Shown piece by piece: positions 9,278 to 17,135 of a stretch of DNA of 64,000 nt. The stretch's first letter is position 1; the number at the start of each line of letters is the position of its first letter. The notes under the pieces are model-generated. The model saw only the letters and a program-made list of their open reading frames with translations, did not search any database and was not told the origin of the DNA. The position numbers and the translations under genes are program-made. The DNA is from an uncultured Caldilineaceae bacterium (GTDB lineage: Bacteria; Chloroflexota; Anaerolineae; Caldilineales; Caldilineaceae). The DNA is taken from the NCBI GenBank assembly GCA_951812725.1, contig OX638330.1:124001-188000 (forward strand). The letters run 5' to 3'.

Positions 9278-9958
9278 GTGTTACCGCTGCGTGACATGAG
9301 CCCGCAAAAAAATTACGGAATAGGTGAGATGACCCGCAGGGTGCTGGACGACGGCATCGTCGCTATCGTGCGCGGCGACTTTCCCGCCCACAAAGTGCTC
9401 GAGATCGGCGACGCTCTGCTGGCCGCCCCAGTGCTTGTAATGGAGGTGACACTCAACACGCCCGGCGCACTGGAGTTGATCCAAATGCTGCGGGCGCGCT
9501 TCGGCTTAAATATGAATGTCGGCGCCGGAACCGTGCGGACCGTGGAACAGTTCGATGCCGCCGCCGCGGCTGGCGCCCAGTTCACCGTCGCGCCCGGACT
9601 GAATCCAGCCGTAGTGGCCCGCGCTCGCAAGACCGACACCCTGCACATTCCCGGTGTCTATACCGCCACCGAAGCCGAGACCGCCCACGCCGCCGGCTCC
9701 CGTCTGCTCAAACTCTTTCCCGCCAATATCGGCGGCCCTGCCTACCTCAAAGCCCTGCGCGCCCCCCTGGATGATATCCAGTTCGTGCCGACCGGCGGCA
9801 TCGGCCCCGAAAACGCCGCCGCCTGGGCCAAAGCCGGCGCCGCAGCTCTCGGTGTTGGCAGCTCCCTCGTCACCGGACCAGACCAGCCCATGGCGGACCT
9901 GATCGAGCGCGCGCGTGCCCTGCGCCAAGCCTGGCAGTCCAGCGCCAACATTTCGTAG
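9278..9958 (+). CDS. eda: KDPG/KHG aldolase (2-keto-3-deoxy-6-phosphogluconate aldolase)
   Basis: About 226 residues from a GTG at 9278, chosen because AGGAGG ends ten bases upstream; an upstream ATG at 9212 has no such site. It is a TIM-barrel aldolase: IVAIVRG (Arg), VMEVTLNTPGAL (Glu, proton transfer), GAGTVRTVEQ, LLKLFPAN (Schiff-base Lys) and PTGGIGPENAAAW. It splits 2-keto-3-deoxy-6-phosphogluconate into pyruvate and glyceraldehyde-3-phosphate (Entner-Doudoroff or uronate degradation). No edd or kdgK gene adjoins it. Confidence 0.9.
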   Translation: MLPLRDMSPQKNYGIGEMTRRVLDDGIVAIVRGDFPAHKVLEIGDALLAAPVLVMEVTLNTPGALELIQMLRARFGLNMNVGAGTVRTVEQFDAAAAAGAQFTVAPGLNPAVVARARKTDTLHIPGVYTATEAETAHAAGSRLLKLFPANIGGPAYLKALRAPLDDIQFVPTGGIGPENAAAWAKAGAAALGVGSSLVTGPDQPMADLIERARALRQAWQSSANIS

Positions 9959-9978
9959 CCGGTCCAACGCAACCGTCT

Positions 9979-10254
9979 AGGGCTCGTTGACGCTTGTCTG
10001 AACAACGATTTCCGGGTGCAAATTACGCCTGATCGTCGAAGGGCGGCGCAGCCACGCAAAGAAAATCCGATACGCCTTTGGTGTTCTCCGCGTCCTCCGC
10101 CGACAAAAAGGCGTTCTTCGCGACCCTTCGCGTGACTTCGCGGATCAATTGGTTCTGTCTACTTCAACATTCAAGCGAGAAACATCCCTAACAGGCCTGC
10201 AGGCTTTCAGTTAATGTTGACATCTGAACAGCCTTCCCAAAATGTCAGCGGAAC
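9979..10254 (+). repeat. Intergenic repeat family B, copy 1 (full)
   Basis: Begins AGGGCTCGTTGACG, passes through GCCTGATCGTCGAAGGGCGG and a block of TTCGCG words (CTTCGCGACCCTTCGCG, TGACTTCGCGGATC), then AAGCGAGAAACATCCC, AACAGGCCTGCAGGCTT and TTCCCAAAATGTCAGCGGAAC. The near-identical copy at 31491-31766 fixes the ends. No coding meaning was found. Confidence 0.85.
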
Positions 10255-10283
10255 CCAAAAGCTGACTACAAAAAACTGCCGTT

Positions 10284-10446
10284 CGTCCTCCGCGGACAAA
10301 AAGGTGTTCTTCGCGACCCTTCGCGTGACTTCGCGGATCAAATGGTTTTGTCTACTTCAACATTCAAGCGAGAAACATCCCTAACAGGCCTGCAGGCTTG
10401 CCGTTCTTGTTGAAATCTGAATAGCCTTCCCAAAATGTCAACGGAA
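10284..10446 (+). repeat. Intergenic repeat family B, copy 2 (5'-truncated)
   Basis: A second, shortened B unit starts within the CGTCCTCCGCGGAC segment and runs to AAAATGTCAACGGAA. It is a direct repeat of copy 1, separated by about 30 bases, and stops one base before the end of the leftward nnrD/E gene. Confidence 0.85.
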
Positions 10447-10447
10447 G

Positions 10448-12385
10448 CTAATCCCGCAGCTCATTCATCGCCGCCGGCAAAAGCGGCAGCAGATCCGAGG
10501 CTATTGCCCCGGCGCTTCCGATCCTCTGCTCACACAGTTCACCGGCCCGCCCCTGGAGCCAGGCCCCAAGGCAAGCGGCCTGAAAAGGAGACAGACCCTG
10601 GGCCAGCAGGCCGGTAATGGCGCCTGCCAGAATGTCGCCAGTGCCCGCCGTAGCCAGCGCCGCGGTGGCGACCGGCAGAACGGCCAGTTCTCCTTCCGGT
10701 GTTGCGATCACCGTATAAGGCCCTTTGAGCAGGACCACTGCCTGCCACTCTGCCGCCCGCTCCCGCGCCAGTTCCCAACGGTTGTCGACCACATCCTGCA
10801 CAGATGCAAAGCCGCAAAGACGCGCCATCTCCGCCGGATGTGGCGTCAGGACGCAGTCGGCCGGCAGCAGCGACGGCCACTCCTCCAACTGGGCCAGGTT
10901 ATTGAGGCCGTCCGCGTCTATCACCGTCGGCGGCAGCGGTGGAGCCTCGGCCGGCAGTTGATCCCGCCGCCGGATCGTTCCGAATGGAGAATCGGTTGCT
11001 GAATCCCCTTCCGCTTCGCCGTCTGCAGTCGGGTCCGCTTCCGAAACCGGTTGCTCGTCCTCGGCTTTCCCGCTTTCACTCGCCGCAAATCCCCCCGGCA
11101 ATGCCGACCGGCGCCGCCTGTGATTCCTCCGCAGCAGCCGCTCCATAAAGTCCCGCGTGGCACTTTCCTGGCCCAGCCCGCAGCCGATAAGCAGCGCATC
11201 ATATTCGCCCAGCTTCGCATTGACATTGGCAGCTGCCCCTTCATTCACAACGCCCAAATCATGGCTCAGAAGGATCCACGTCGGTTCAGCCAGGGCCGAT
11301 GACACAGGCACCCACACCGGCTGCGGAATCGCGCCTGTCACCAGCCCTGCCCCCACCCGGCCCATCGCCGCACAGCTGAGAAAAGCCGCGCCCGGATAAT
11401 TGACGCTGCCGACCACCGCCATCCCTTTGCCAAAAGCGCCCTTGTGACTGTTGCGGCTTCGCGTCGGCATAATCTCGGCCATCTGTTCCGGCGTAAGGAA
11501 AAACGTTCGCGAGTCCACCGTAACTTCCGCCGGGATGCCGATGTCCGCCACCACCAGTTCACCTAGCGCCGCCGCGCCCGGAAACTGGAACTGGCCCGTC
11601 TTCGCGCAGCCGAACGTGACCGTCATATCAGCCGCAACCGTAACCGGATCGAGCGCGCCGCTGTCCGCATTCAGACCACTCGGAACATCGACCGCAACCA
11701 CTCTCAGGGACCGCCGCGCCTCCGGTCCTCCCGCAGCCGAAACGCCCGCAGTGCCAGCCTCCCCTGCCTCGGTCCTCGCAGACGGCAGACGGCGGCTGCG
11801 GACCTCCGTCAACTGCTGGAGGATGCGAGCCAGCGCGCCCTCGATCGGTCGGTTTGCCCCGGTCCCTAACAGCGCGTCAACGACAATGTCGGTTTCATCC
11901 AGCCATGCCAGAAGCTGCACCCCATCCACGTCCTCCTCAGCGCTGTGGGTCGGCACATTGCGTTCGAGAACCCGGCCCAAATGCCCCTCATAATCCTCCT
12001 CATGCCCGGTCTTTCTGCTCGGGGCCTTCGCGTTCCCTCTCTTTCCAGCCTGTTCTTCCTTGCCCGGAGAGCCGCCCCTCGCCCACAGATAGACCCTTAC
12101 CTGATAGCCCGCGTCGCTGAGATGACGTGCACAAACCAGCCCGTCGCCGCCGTTGTTGCCCGGCCCCACCAGCACCAACACCGATCGGTCCGCGCTGCCG
12201 GGATAACTCACCCGGACTGCTTCGGCCAGCGCCGTCCCTGCCTGCTCCATCATCGCCGCATAGCTCTGGCCGGCCGCATCGGCCCCCTTCTCCAGCCGCT
12301 GCATCTCGGCAACCGAAACGATTCGTGTATGATCGGCGATTTCATGCATAATTTGCCCCTCGCAAACGGTAAAGGTCACCTTCAT
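10448..12385 (-). CDS. nnr: Bifunctional NAD(P)H-hydrate epimerase / ADP-dependent NAD(P)H-hydrate dehydratase
   Basis: 645 residues, longer than usual (about 500). The N-terminal YjeF_N epimerase domain includes VLVLVGPGNNGGDGLVCARHL; the C-terminal ribokinase-like dehydratase has NSHKGAFGKGMAVVG, VIDADGLNNLA, VLTPHPAEMARL and TAGTGDILAGAITGLLAQG with its catalytic Asp. The enzyme repairs hydrated NAD(P)H. Extra length comes from two low-complexity insertions, one after YLWARGG in the epimerase (Lys/Glu/Gly-rich) and one of about 60 residues in the dehydratase (Glu/Asp/Arg-rich, before VIDADG). Its ATG overlaps the stop of the Moco oxidoreductase gene (ATGA), so the two are translationally coupled. 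A Met at residue 13 is a possible later start. Confidence 0.93.
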   Translation of the reverse strand: MKVTFTVCEGQIMHEIADHTRIVSVAEMQRLEKGADAAGQSYAAMMEQAGTALAEAVRVSYPGSADRSVLVLVGPGNNGGDGLVCARHLSDAGYQVRVYLWARGGSPGKEEQAGKRGNAKAPSRKTGHEEDYEGHLGRVLERNVPTHSAEEDVDGVQLLAWLDETDIVVDALLGTGANRPIEGALARILQQLTEVRSRRLPSARTEAGEAGTAGVSAAGGPEARRSLRVVAVDVPSGLNADSGALDPVTVAADMTVTFGCAKTGQFQFPGAAALGELVVADIGIPAEVTVDSRTFFLTPEQMAEIMPTRSRNSHKGAFGKGMAVVGSVNYPGAAFLSCAAMGRVGAGLVTGAIPQPVWVPVSSALAEPTWILLSHDLGVVNEGAAANVNAKLGEYDALLIGCGLGQESATRDFMERLLRRNHRRRRSALPGGFAASESGKAEDEQPVSEADPTADGEAEGDSATDSPFGTIRRRDQLPAEAPPLPPTVIDADGLNNLAQLEEWPSLLPADCVLTPHPAEMARLCGFASVQDVVDNRWELARERAAEWQAVVLLKGPYTVIATPEGELAVLPVATAALATAGTGDILAGAITGLLAQGLSPFQAACLGAWLQGRAGELCEQRIGSAGAIASDLLPLLPAAMNELRD

Positions 12386-13689
12386 GCCACAAGTATCGGA
12401 TGCGGCACCGGCTGGTTGAAGAGATAGCCCTTCTCGTTAAAAGGAATCTCGTCCGGCTGTGTACTGCCCGTTGCATCCGTGGCGCGCGTCATAACTGAAT
12501 GCTCGCCCGGCTGCGCATCCCACCCAAAGTCGAAACGCGTCCAGGAGTACCTGAATGCGCCGCCGTTGCCCGCGTCCAGAAGGCGCCCGATCGCAGGTTC
12601 CACCACCGGCTCCACCAGTGTCGCACGGTGCCAGGTCGCCCCCGCATCCAGGCTCCACTCCACCTGCGCAATCGGGCCGTGCGGCGACTGCGCATAGCCG
12701 TGAATGTGCTGCGCGCCCACCGCCAAAGCGGCCGGCCACGGCAGCGCCAGCGCACTCTTGATCGTCTGTGTTGTCACCGGCCTGCCCAGCGCTTCACCTT
12801 CCGGCGGATAAGCGTCACCGATCAGCGTGTAGGAGGTCGTGTTGTTGCGCGTCCAGAGCGGTTCAGAAGAGACCACAATGCGCCCCAGCCACTTGATGCT
12901 GGCCGCCCCCACCCATCCCGGCGCCAGTGCCCGCACCGGAAAGCCGTGATCCCTCGGCAGGGCCTCTCCATTCAGCGCATACGCCAGCAGCGTATCCGGA
13001 TCCATCGCCTTTCCGACCGGCATCACGCGGCGGAAGCCCTTCTCCGGCGATCCCGCGTCCAGCCCGATCAGCAGCACGCTTACCGCCTCTTCCGTTATCC
13101 CCGCCCGAACCAGCACGTCCCGCAGAGCCGCGCCCGTCCACGCTCCGTTACTGACCGCCCCGGTCTTCCATGGAGTCCCGCTGGCCGCCTGCCCCTTCAC
13201 CAGGTCGAACATGGCCCGATGATTTCCCGCGCATTCCAGGTACGAGATGAACGTGCGGCTGGGCAAATTCAGTAGGTCTTCGTAACTCAGTTCCAGCGGA
13301 TTTGCAACCGCGTCCCCTCCGACCGAAAGCCGCCAGGCCGCCGGGTCCACGTCAAGGCTGGCCGAATTGTTGCGTACAAAAAAGGACTGAACAGGCGTGA
13401 TCACCCCCTGCATATTCTCCAGGCGCGCTTCCAGATTCCCATCACCGTGATCCAAAAAAAGTGCCGCGTCCTTGTAATGCAGCGGAGCGTCTGCCGCCAT
13501 CTCTTCCGCCGCCGGCGCCGTCCCCGGCTGCGGCTGCAGACCCGTACAAGACGCCAGCACCGCCGCCGTCCCTCCAGCCGTCAGCAGCTGCAAGAAGCGG
13601 CGCCGCGTCACGCCCCTCGCGCGTGCAAACTGCCACAGCTGCTTTCCTTCACCATGCTCCTTCTCCGACGCGAAACTTCTCGCCGCCAC
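12382..13689 (-). CDS. Tat-exported sulfite-oxidase-type molybdopterin oxidoreductase
   Basis: About 435 residues from a GTG at 13689, chosen because AAGGAG lies six bases before it. A twin-arginine signal TRRRFLQLL (about residues 28-36) ends at an LASC lipobox-like site. The SUOX domain contains YLECAGNHR, whose Cys is the Moco ligand, then GVSNGAWTGAAL-type and FPVRALAPGWVGAASIKWLGRI motifs, followed by a Mo-co dimerisation (Ig-like) domain in the last 120 residues. The likely role is oxidation of sulfite or a related sulfur/organic substrate outside the membrane; no cytochrome partner gene adjoins. The 4-base overlap with the NAD(P)HX repair gene is odd functionally. Confidence 0.88.
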   Translation of the reverse strand: MAARSFASEKEHGEGKQLWQFARARGVTRRRFLQLLTAGGTAAVLASCTGLQPQPGTAPAAEEMAADAPLHYKDAALFLDHGDGNLEARLENMQGVITPVQSFFVRNNSASLDVDPAAWRLSVGGDAVANPLELSYEDLLNLPSRTFISYLECAGNHRAMFDLVKGQAASGTPWKTGAVSNGAWTGAALRDVLVRAGITEEAVSVLLIGLDAGSPEKGFRRVMPVGKAMDPDTLLAYALNGEALPRDHGFPVRALAPGWVGAASIKWLGRIVVSSEPLWTRNNTTSYTLIGDAYPPEGEALGRPVTTQTIKSALALPWPAALAVGAQHIHGYAQSPHGPIAQVEWSLDAGATWHRATLVEPVVEPAIGRLLDAGNGGAFRYSWTRFDFGWDAQPGEHSVMTRATDATGSTQPDEIPFNEKGYLFNQPVPHPILVA

Positions 13690-13865
13690 TGTTCTCTCCT
13701 TACCCCGCCTGCCAGTCAAAGGCCAACGCCTTCCGAGGCAATCCATCCGCGGCCATCACCAACATTTTTTGTTACCACCCGGCCGCAACTGATACGCATT
13801 TCTGAACGAAGTGAGTGAAGCTGCTCACCCTTTCTTCACGCCTCTTCCCTCTCTTCTTGCATTAT

Positions 13866-14066
13866 GGCGGTCGGCCGCAAGCGGCCTCCCTTGTGCAGGG
13901 GCTGCGCCCCCGCAACGCCCCCCTCCAAAACCATCGCTCACCGGCCGTACGCATTCATCCCAGCAGCGCCGCTCGAGCAAAGTGGCGGCTGCCATCAGAA
14001 TACGCAATGAAACTGCCTGAATGGCAACGCAGAGGAAGGGCAGGTCAAGCGAACAGGGCTTAGCAA
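13866..14066 (+). repeat. Intergenic repeat family A, copy 2 (stem-swapped)
   Basis: Same architecture as copy 1, but hairpin 1 reads GGCCGC-AA-GCGGCC (13873-13886) instead of GGGCC-TTC-GGCCC. Both arms changed together, so pairing is kept. Hairpin 2 is unchanged. Tail type 1 follows, to the AGGGCTTAGC word near 14066. It lies between two leftward genes. Confidence 0.9.
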
Positions 14067-14081
14067 AATGTCACTTTTCTC

Positions 14082-14993
14082 TCAACTCGGCCTGCCGAAG
14101 CGCAGCAAATACCCATTACAGTCCCGAATCGCGAACTCCCTCATGCCCCAGGGCTCGTCCGTCAGTTCCCGTTCAATTTGTACGCCTGCCGCCCGGTACC
14201 GTTCAAAGAGACCGTCAACGTCCTCGCCCATGAACACGTAAAACCCAACCTGCGGCTTCGGCGCCAGCGGTCGGTCCGCCAGAGTGAGCTGAATGTGCGC
14301 CCCTTCGTTCGTCCACTCCCCACGGTGAATTCCGGCGTGTGTAGGCGGATCGCCGAACAGAAACCCAACGGTGAAGCCCAGCTTGTCGCAGTAAAACTCG
14401 GCTGCCGCCAGCACATCCGGCACCGCCAGTATCGGAGCCAGGCTGTAGGCTGCCTGCGCGTCACCCGCCAACTGGCCCGTACGCCACTGCTCCTTCGTGA
14501 TACCGTAGACTATCTTGTCATGCCCAACTGAGTCCTCGTGATATTTCTGCCGCATACGGCCCCGGCGCCTGAATCCGACCCGTTCCGCCAGTCGCACAGA
14601 GGCAGTATTCTCCTCACTGATCCACAGCTCCACCCGGTCCAGCCCCATCTCGTCAAAGCCATAATCCAGCGCCGCCCGCACAGCCTCGCTCATATAGCCG
14701 TTTCCCCAATGGTCCGGATGCAGAAAGTAGCCCATCCCCGGCACGCCCGCATTGCCAATGTAATCGACATAACCCAGCGCCGGGCCGTCCTCCGCCGTAC
14801 GAACGGTCCAGACCGTCCCCGGCCCGTCGAGCATGCCATCGACCATTTTCTTAGTTTCAGCCGCAGAAGCATGCGCCGCATCGTCCATAAACCGCATCGC
14901 CTCCGGCCTGCGATACGCGTCATACAGATCTTCCGCATCCGCGGCGTCTAGCGGCCGCAGAATCAACCGCTCCGTGGTGAGAGTGGAATGCAT
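14082..14993 (-). CDS. GNAT N-acetyltransferase fused to a glyoxalase/VOC domain
   Basis: About 303 residues from ATG 14993 (GGAG eight bases upstream; the family starts TTERLILRPL). Residues 1-175 are a RimJ/RimL-type acetyltransferase: LTTERLILRPLDAADAEDLY, GYFLHPDHWGNGYMSEAV (acetyl-CoA loop) and ENTASVRLAERVGFRRRGRMRQ. From about 185 a vicinal-oxygen-chelate domain follows: APILAVPDVLAAAEFYCDKLGFTVGF, GAHIQLTLAD, VGFYVFMGEDVDGLFERYRAAGV and a DCNGYLLRFG end. VOC halves of this kind often confer antibiotic binding or resistance (bleomycin-type), while the GNAT half may acetylate a small molecule or protein N-terminus. No substrate can be named. Confidence 0.85.
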   Translation of the reverse strand: MHSTLTTERLILRPLDAADAEDLYDAYRRPEAMRFMDDAAHASAAETKKMVDGMLDGPGTVWTVRTAEDGPALGYVDYIGNAGVPGMGYFLHPDHWGNGYMSEAVRAALDYGFDEMGLDRVELWISEENTASVRLAERVGFRRRGRMRQKYHEDSVGHDKIVYGITKEQWRTGQLAGDAQAAYSLAPILAVPDVLAAAEFYCDKLGFTVGFLFGDPPTHAGIHRGEWTNEGAHIQLTLADRPLAPKPQVGFYVFMGEDVDGLFERYRAAGVQIERELTDEPWGMREFAIRDCNGYLLRFGRPS

Positions 14994-15107
14994 CAAATAG
15001 TCTCCATTTATTGTGTAACGCTTGATTGTGTAATGCTTGATTGAATGCGCTATCTCATCGCCCGCCGCCAACGCACCATACCGTTCGACCCGGCAACAGG
15101 AAAACTA

Positions 15108-16214
15108 CTACCTGCGCTCGGGCTCGTACAGTGCGCGTAGCAACGGCCTCAACGCAACTGCTTCCAGCAGATCTGTGCTGTCGCTGAACTGGTCGATACT
15201 GCCTATCGGCCTCTGCCGCGCTATCTGCGCCACCTCCGCGTCGCCGACAGAACCCAGCAGCGCCTCGGCAAATCCCTGCAATGCCATAACGCGAAACGGC
15301 CGCCCAAAAAAGTTTATAGGCGTTTCCGGCATCGTCTCGGTGAGCGCCAGCCGATTGTGGCGGGCAGCCACAACTCCGTAGGCCTCACCCAGCCAGTGGT
15401 CCCGCTCCTGCCACGCGCTTGCTCCTTGTACCGCCAGCAATATGTCCGTCAAAACTGACGCGCTCTCCAACCGGCCAAATGCCGTACCAAACCATTTGGC
15501 ATACGGCGCGTACTGCCGTTCCATCAGGAAGCACAGACCCATCAGGTCCCGCACCAGTCGCGACGCGATTAGCGACGAGCCCAACTCGTCGCCCACCAAC
15601 CCCGCCCGACCCATCAGATGCTCCTCCTGGCCAATCCGCGCCCAGCCCGCCGCCAGCAAATAGCGCCACACTTCCGGCGGATACCAGCCGAACCGCGCCC
15701 GCACTGAATCCAACCCAATGCCGTCGTGGAAGATCCCCCCTGAGGTGATCGTGCGCAACTTCTGTTGAGGAAACGTAAGCCAGTCTGCCGCGCAAATTGT
15801 CCTGTCAATATCAAAATTCAGGTAACCGCCAAAAAATCTGCTGACAGTTGTCGTATCCACCAGATGATTGACCGGCCCGCCCTCGCTCGCCTCCATACCC
15901 TGGGTCCCGCCGTCATTGGGGTCCGGGTCACTGAAGTTGGTCGGGTAGCCCAGAAAGCGGTGGGGCAGTTCATGCCGCAGCGCAGCATCGATCTCGTCAG
16001 CCAGCCCCTCCCAGTCGTCCGGCCGCAGAAACAGTTGCAGCCGCGGCCCCCAATTGTGATCCGTCGACATCTCGTCGTCGAACCCCAGCGTCTCCGAACC
16101 CGACCCGATCAGGGCCGCGCTGTGGGGCAGGCCCGACCGCGACCTGTCAAGTACAGGCCGCACCGCCTCCCAATAGAATCGTCTGCTCAACTCCATCCCA
16201 GGGATGAACGCCAT
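15108..16214 (-). CDS. DUF4037 (nucleotidyltransferase-like) protein
   Basis: 368 residues. The N-terminal half has a nucleotidyltransferase-like motif, ALIGSGSETLGFDDEMSTDHNWGPRLQLF, in which the D/D-H pair matches DUF4037 proteins. The remainder is helical. The family is uncharacterised and is sometimes grouped with aminoglycoside-type nucleotidyltransferases. It starts three bases after the restriction endonuclease stop, so it is likely cotranscribed, but a link to restriction is not implied by family knowledge. A Met at residue 7 is an alternative start. Confidence 0.78.
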   Translation of the reverse strand: MAFIPGMELSRRFYWEAVRPVLDRSRSGLPHSAALIGSGSETLGFDDEMSTDHNWGPRLQLFLRPDDWEGLADEIDAALRHELPHRFLGYPTNFSDPDPNDGGTQGMEASEGGPVNHLVDTTTVSRFFGGYLNFDIDRTICAADWLTFPQQKLRTITSGGIFHDGIGLDSVRARFGWYPPEVWRYLLAAGWARIGQEEHLMGRAGLVGDELGSSLIASRLVRDLMGLCFLMERQYAPYAKWFGTAFGRLESASVLTDILLAVQGASAWQERDHWLGEAYGVVAARHNRLALTETMPETPINFFGRPFRVMALQGFAEALLGSVGDAEVAQIARQRPIGSIDQFSDSTDLLEAVALRPLLRALYEPERR

Positions 16215-16217
16215 TCT

Positions 16218-17135
16218 CTACATCGCCAGATCGAAGGGAAGATCGCTTATGTCGCGCAGCCGTTTCCCCTGGATCATGATATTGAGCATGTCCATCTGGT
16301 CTTCGTTGTCGATTTCCTCGATGGCCTCGCGCATCTCATGCAAAGCGAAGTGATAAACGCAGTCTACGTCTCCTGTGCCGAGTGCAATCGCAGCCAAGCG
16401 TGTGGGAAGCGGTTCGGCGGTGACGACAGCGATGTGAGGAAGGCGTCCTTTTCGATTGCGGATAAGATTCAGGGCCTCGGTGCGCGCGTTTTGTACGCGA
16501 TCACTGCGGATCGTCCATTTGCAGGAGATGCTGGCGTGAAGAAGCGGACGTGAGCTATCCGCATTGGCCTCTCGCAATGTCGTCATGCTCGCAGTCTCTT
16601 CATCACTAAATACGACCTTCCCATACCGGTTAATTTCCTCATCAGTAATGAGTTGTCGTCCGATTACGATGTCAGGCTTGATAATGTAGTCCTCGCCGAG
16701 GGCCGAGGCCAACAAAGGATCTTCAGCCGATTTCTTGAATCGGTCCAGATACTCAAGGTGCTCATATTGGTCAAACTGCGAAATGGCATAGCGGGTCGAA
16801 TAGAACCAGTTGCCGGGCCGTATGTGTCCCAAGAGCTGGAAGACTTCTTCGATAAACGATTCGGTAATGTTTTCGAACTTAGCGCCGATTGTCTGGCTCG
16901 AAATTGTTTGATAGGTACCAACGGTCTTCAGACGATCGACAATGCCCCAAGCGATCTCACGGCTCGCTCGGCTGTCCCCGTCTGCAAAATTTGGATACTC
17001 GAGGCCACTTTTCTTGTTTGTTTGAAAGCGCACCATCTGCTCAAAGATCTGCCTATGATAATTGCGACGTAATTCTCTAACAGACACAATAAATACTCCC
17101 AAATCAACTGTCTCGCTTAAGAAATCCGATAACAA
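16218..17135 (-). CDS. NgoMIV-type type II restriction endonuclease (predicted GCCGGC)
   Basis: 305 residues. The C-terminal two thirds follow the NgoMIV family closely: HIRPGNW, IIKPDIVI, LLHASISCKWTIRSDR, NARTEALNLIRNRKGRLPHI, ALGTGDVDCVYHFALHE, GKRLRDISDLPFDLA. Active-site residues match the known set: E88, D155, S204, K206 and E220, with the same 14-residue step between Lys and the last Glu as in NgoMIV. Residues 1-20 are extra relative to that enzyme, so the GTG at residue 17 could be the real start. The gene begins 32 bases before the methyltransferase stop. Specificity for GCCGGC is inferred from family resemblance. Confidence 0.9.
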   Translation of the reverse strand: MLSDFLSETVDLGVFIVSVRELRRNYHRQIFEQMVRFQTNKKSGLEYPNFADGDSRASREIAWGIVDRLKTVGTYQTISSQTIGAKFENITESFIEEVFQLLGHIRPGNWFYSTRYAISQFDQYEHLEYLDRFKKSAEDPLLASALGEDYIIKPDIVIGRQLITDEEINRYGKVVFSDEETASMTTLREANADSSRPLLHASISCKWTIRSDRVQNARTEALNLIRNRKGRLPHIAVVTAEPLPTRLAAIALGTGDVDCVYHFALHEMREAIEEIDNEDQMDMLNIMIQGKRLRDISDLPFDLAM

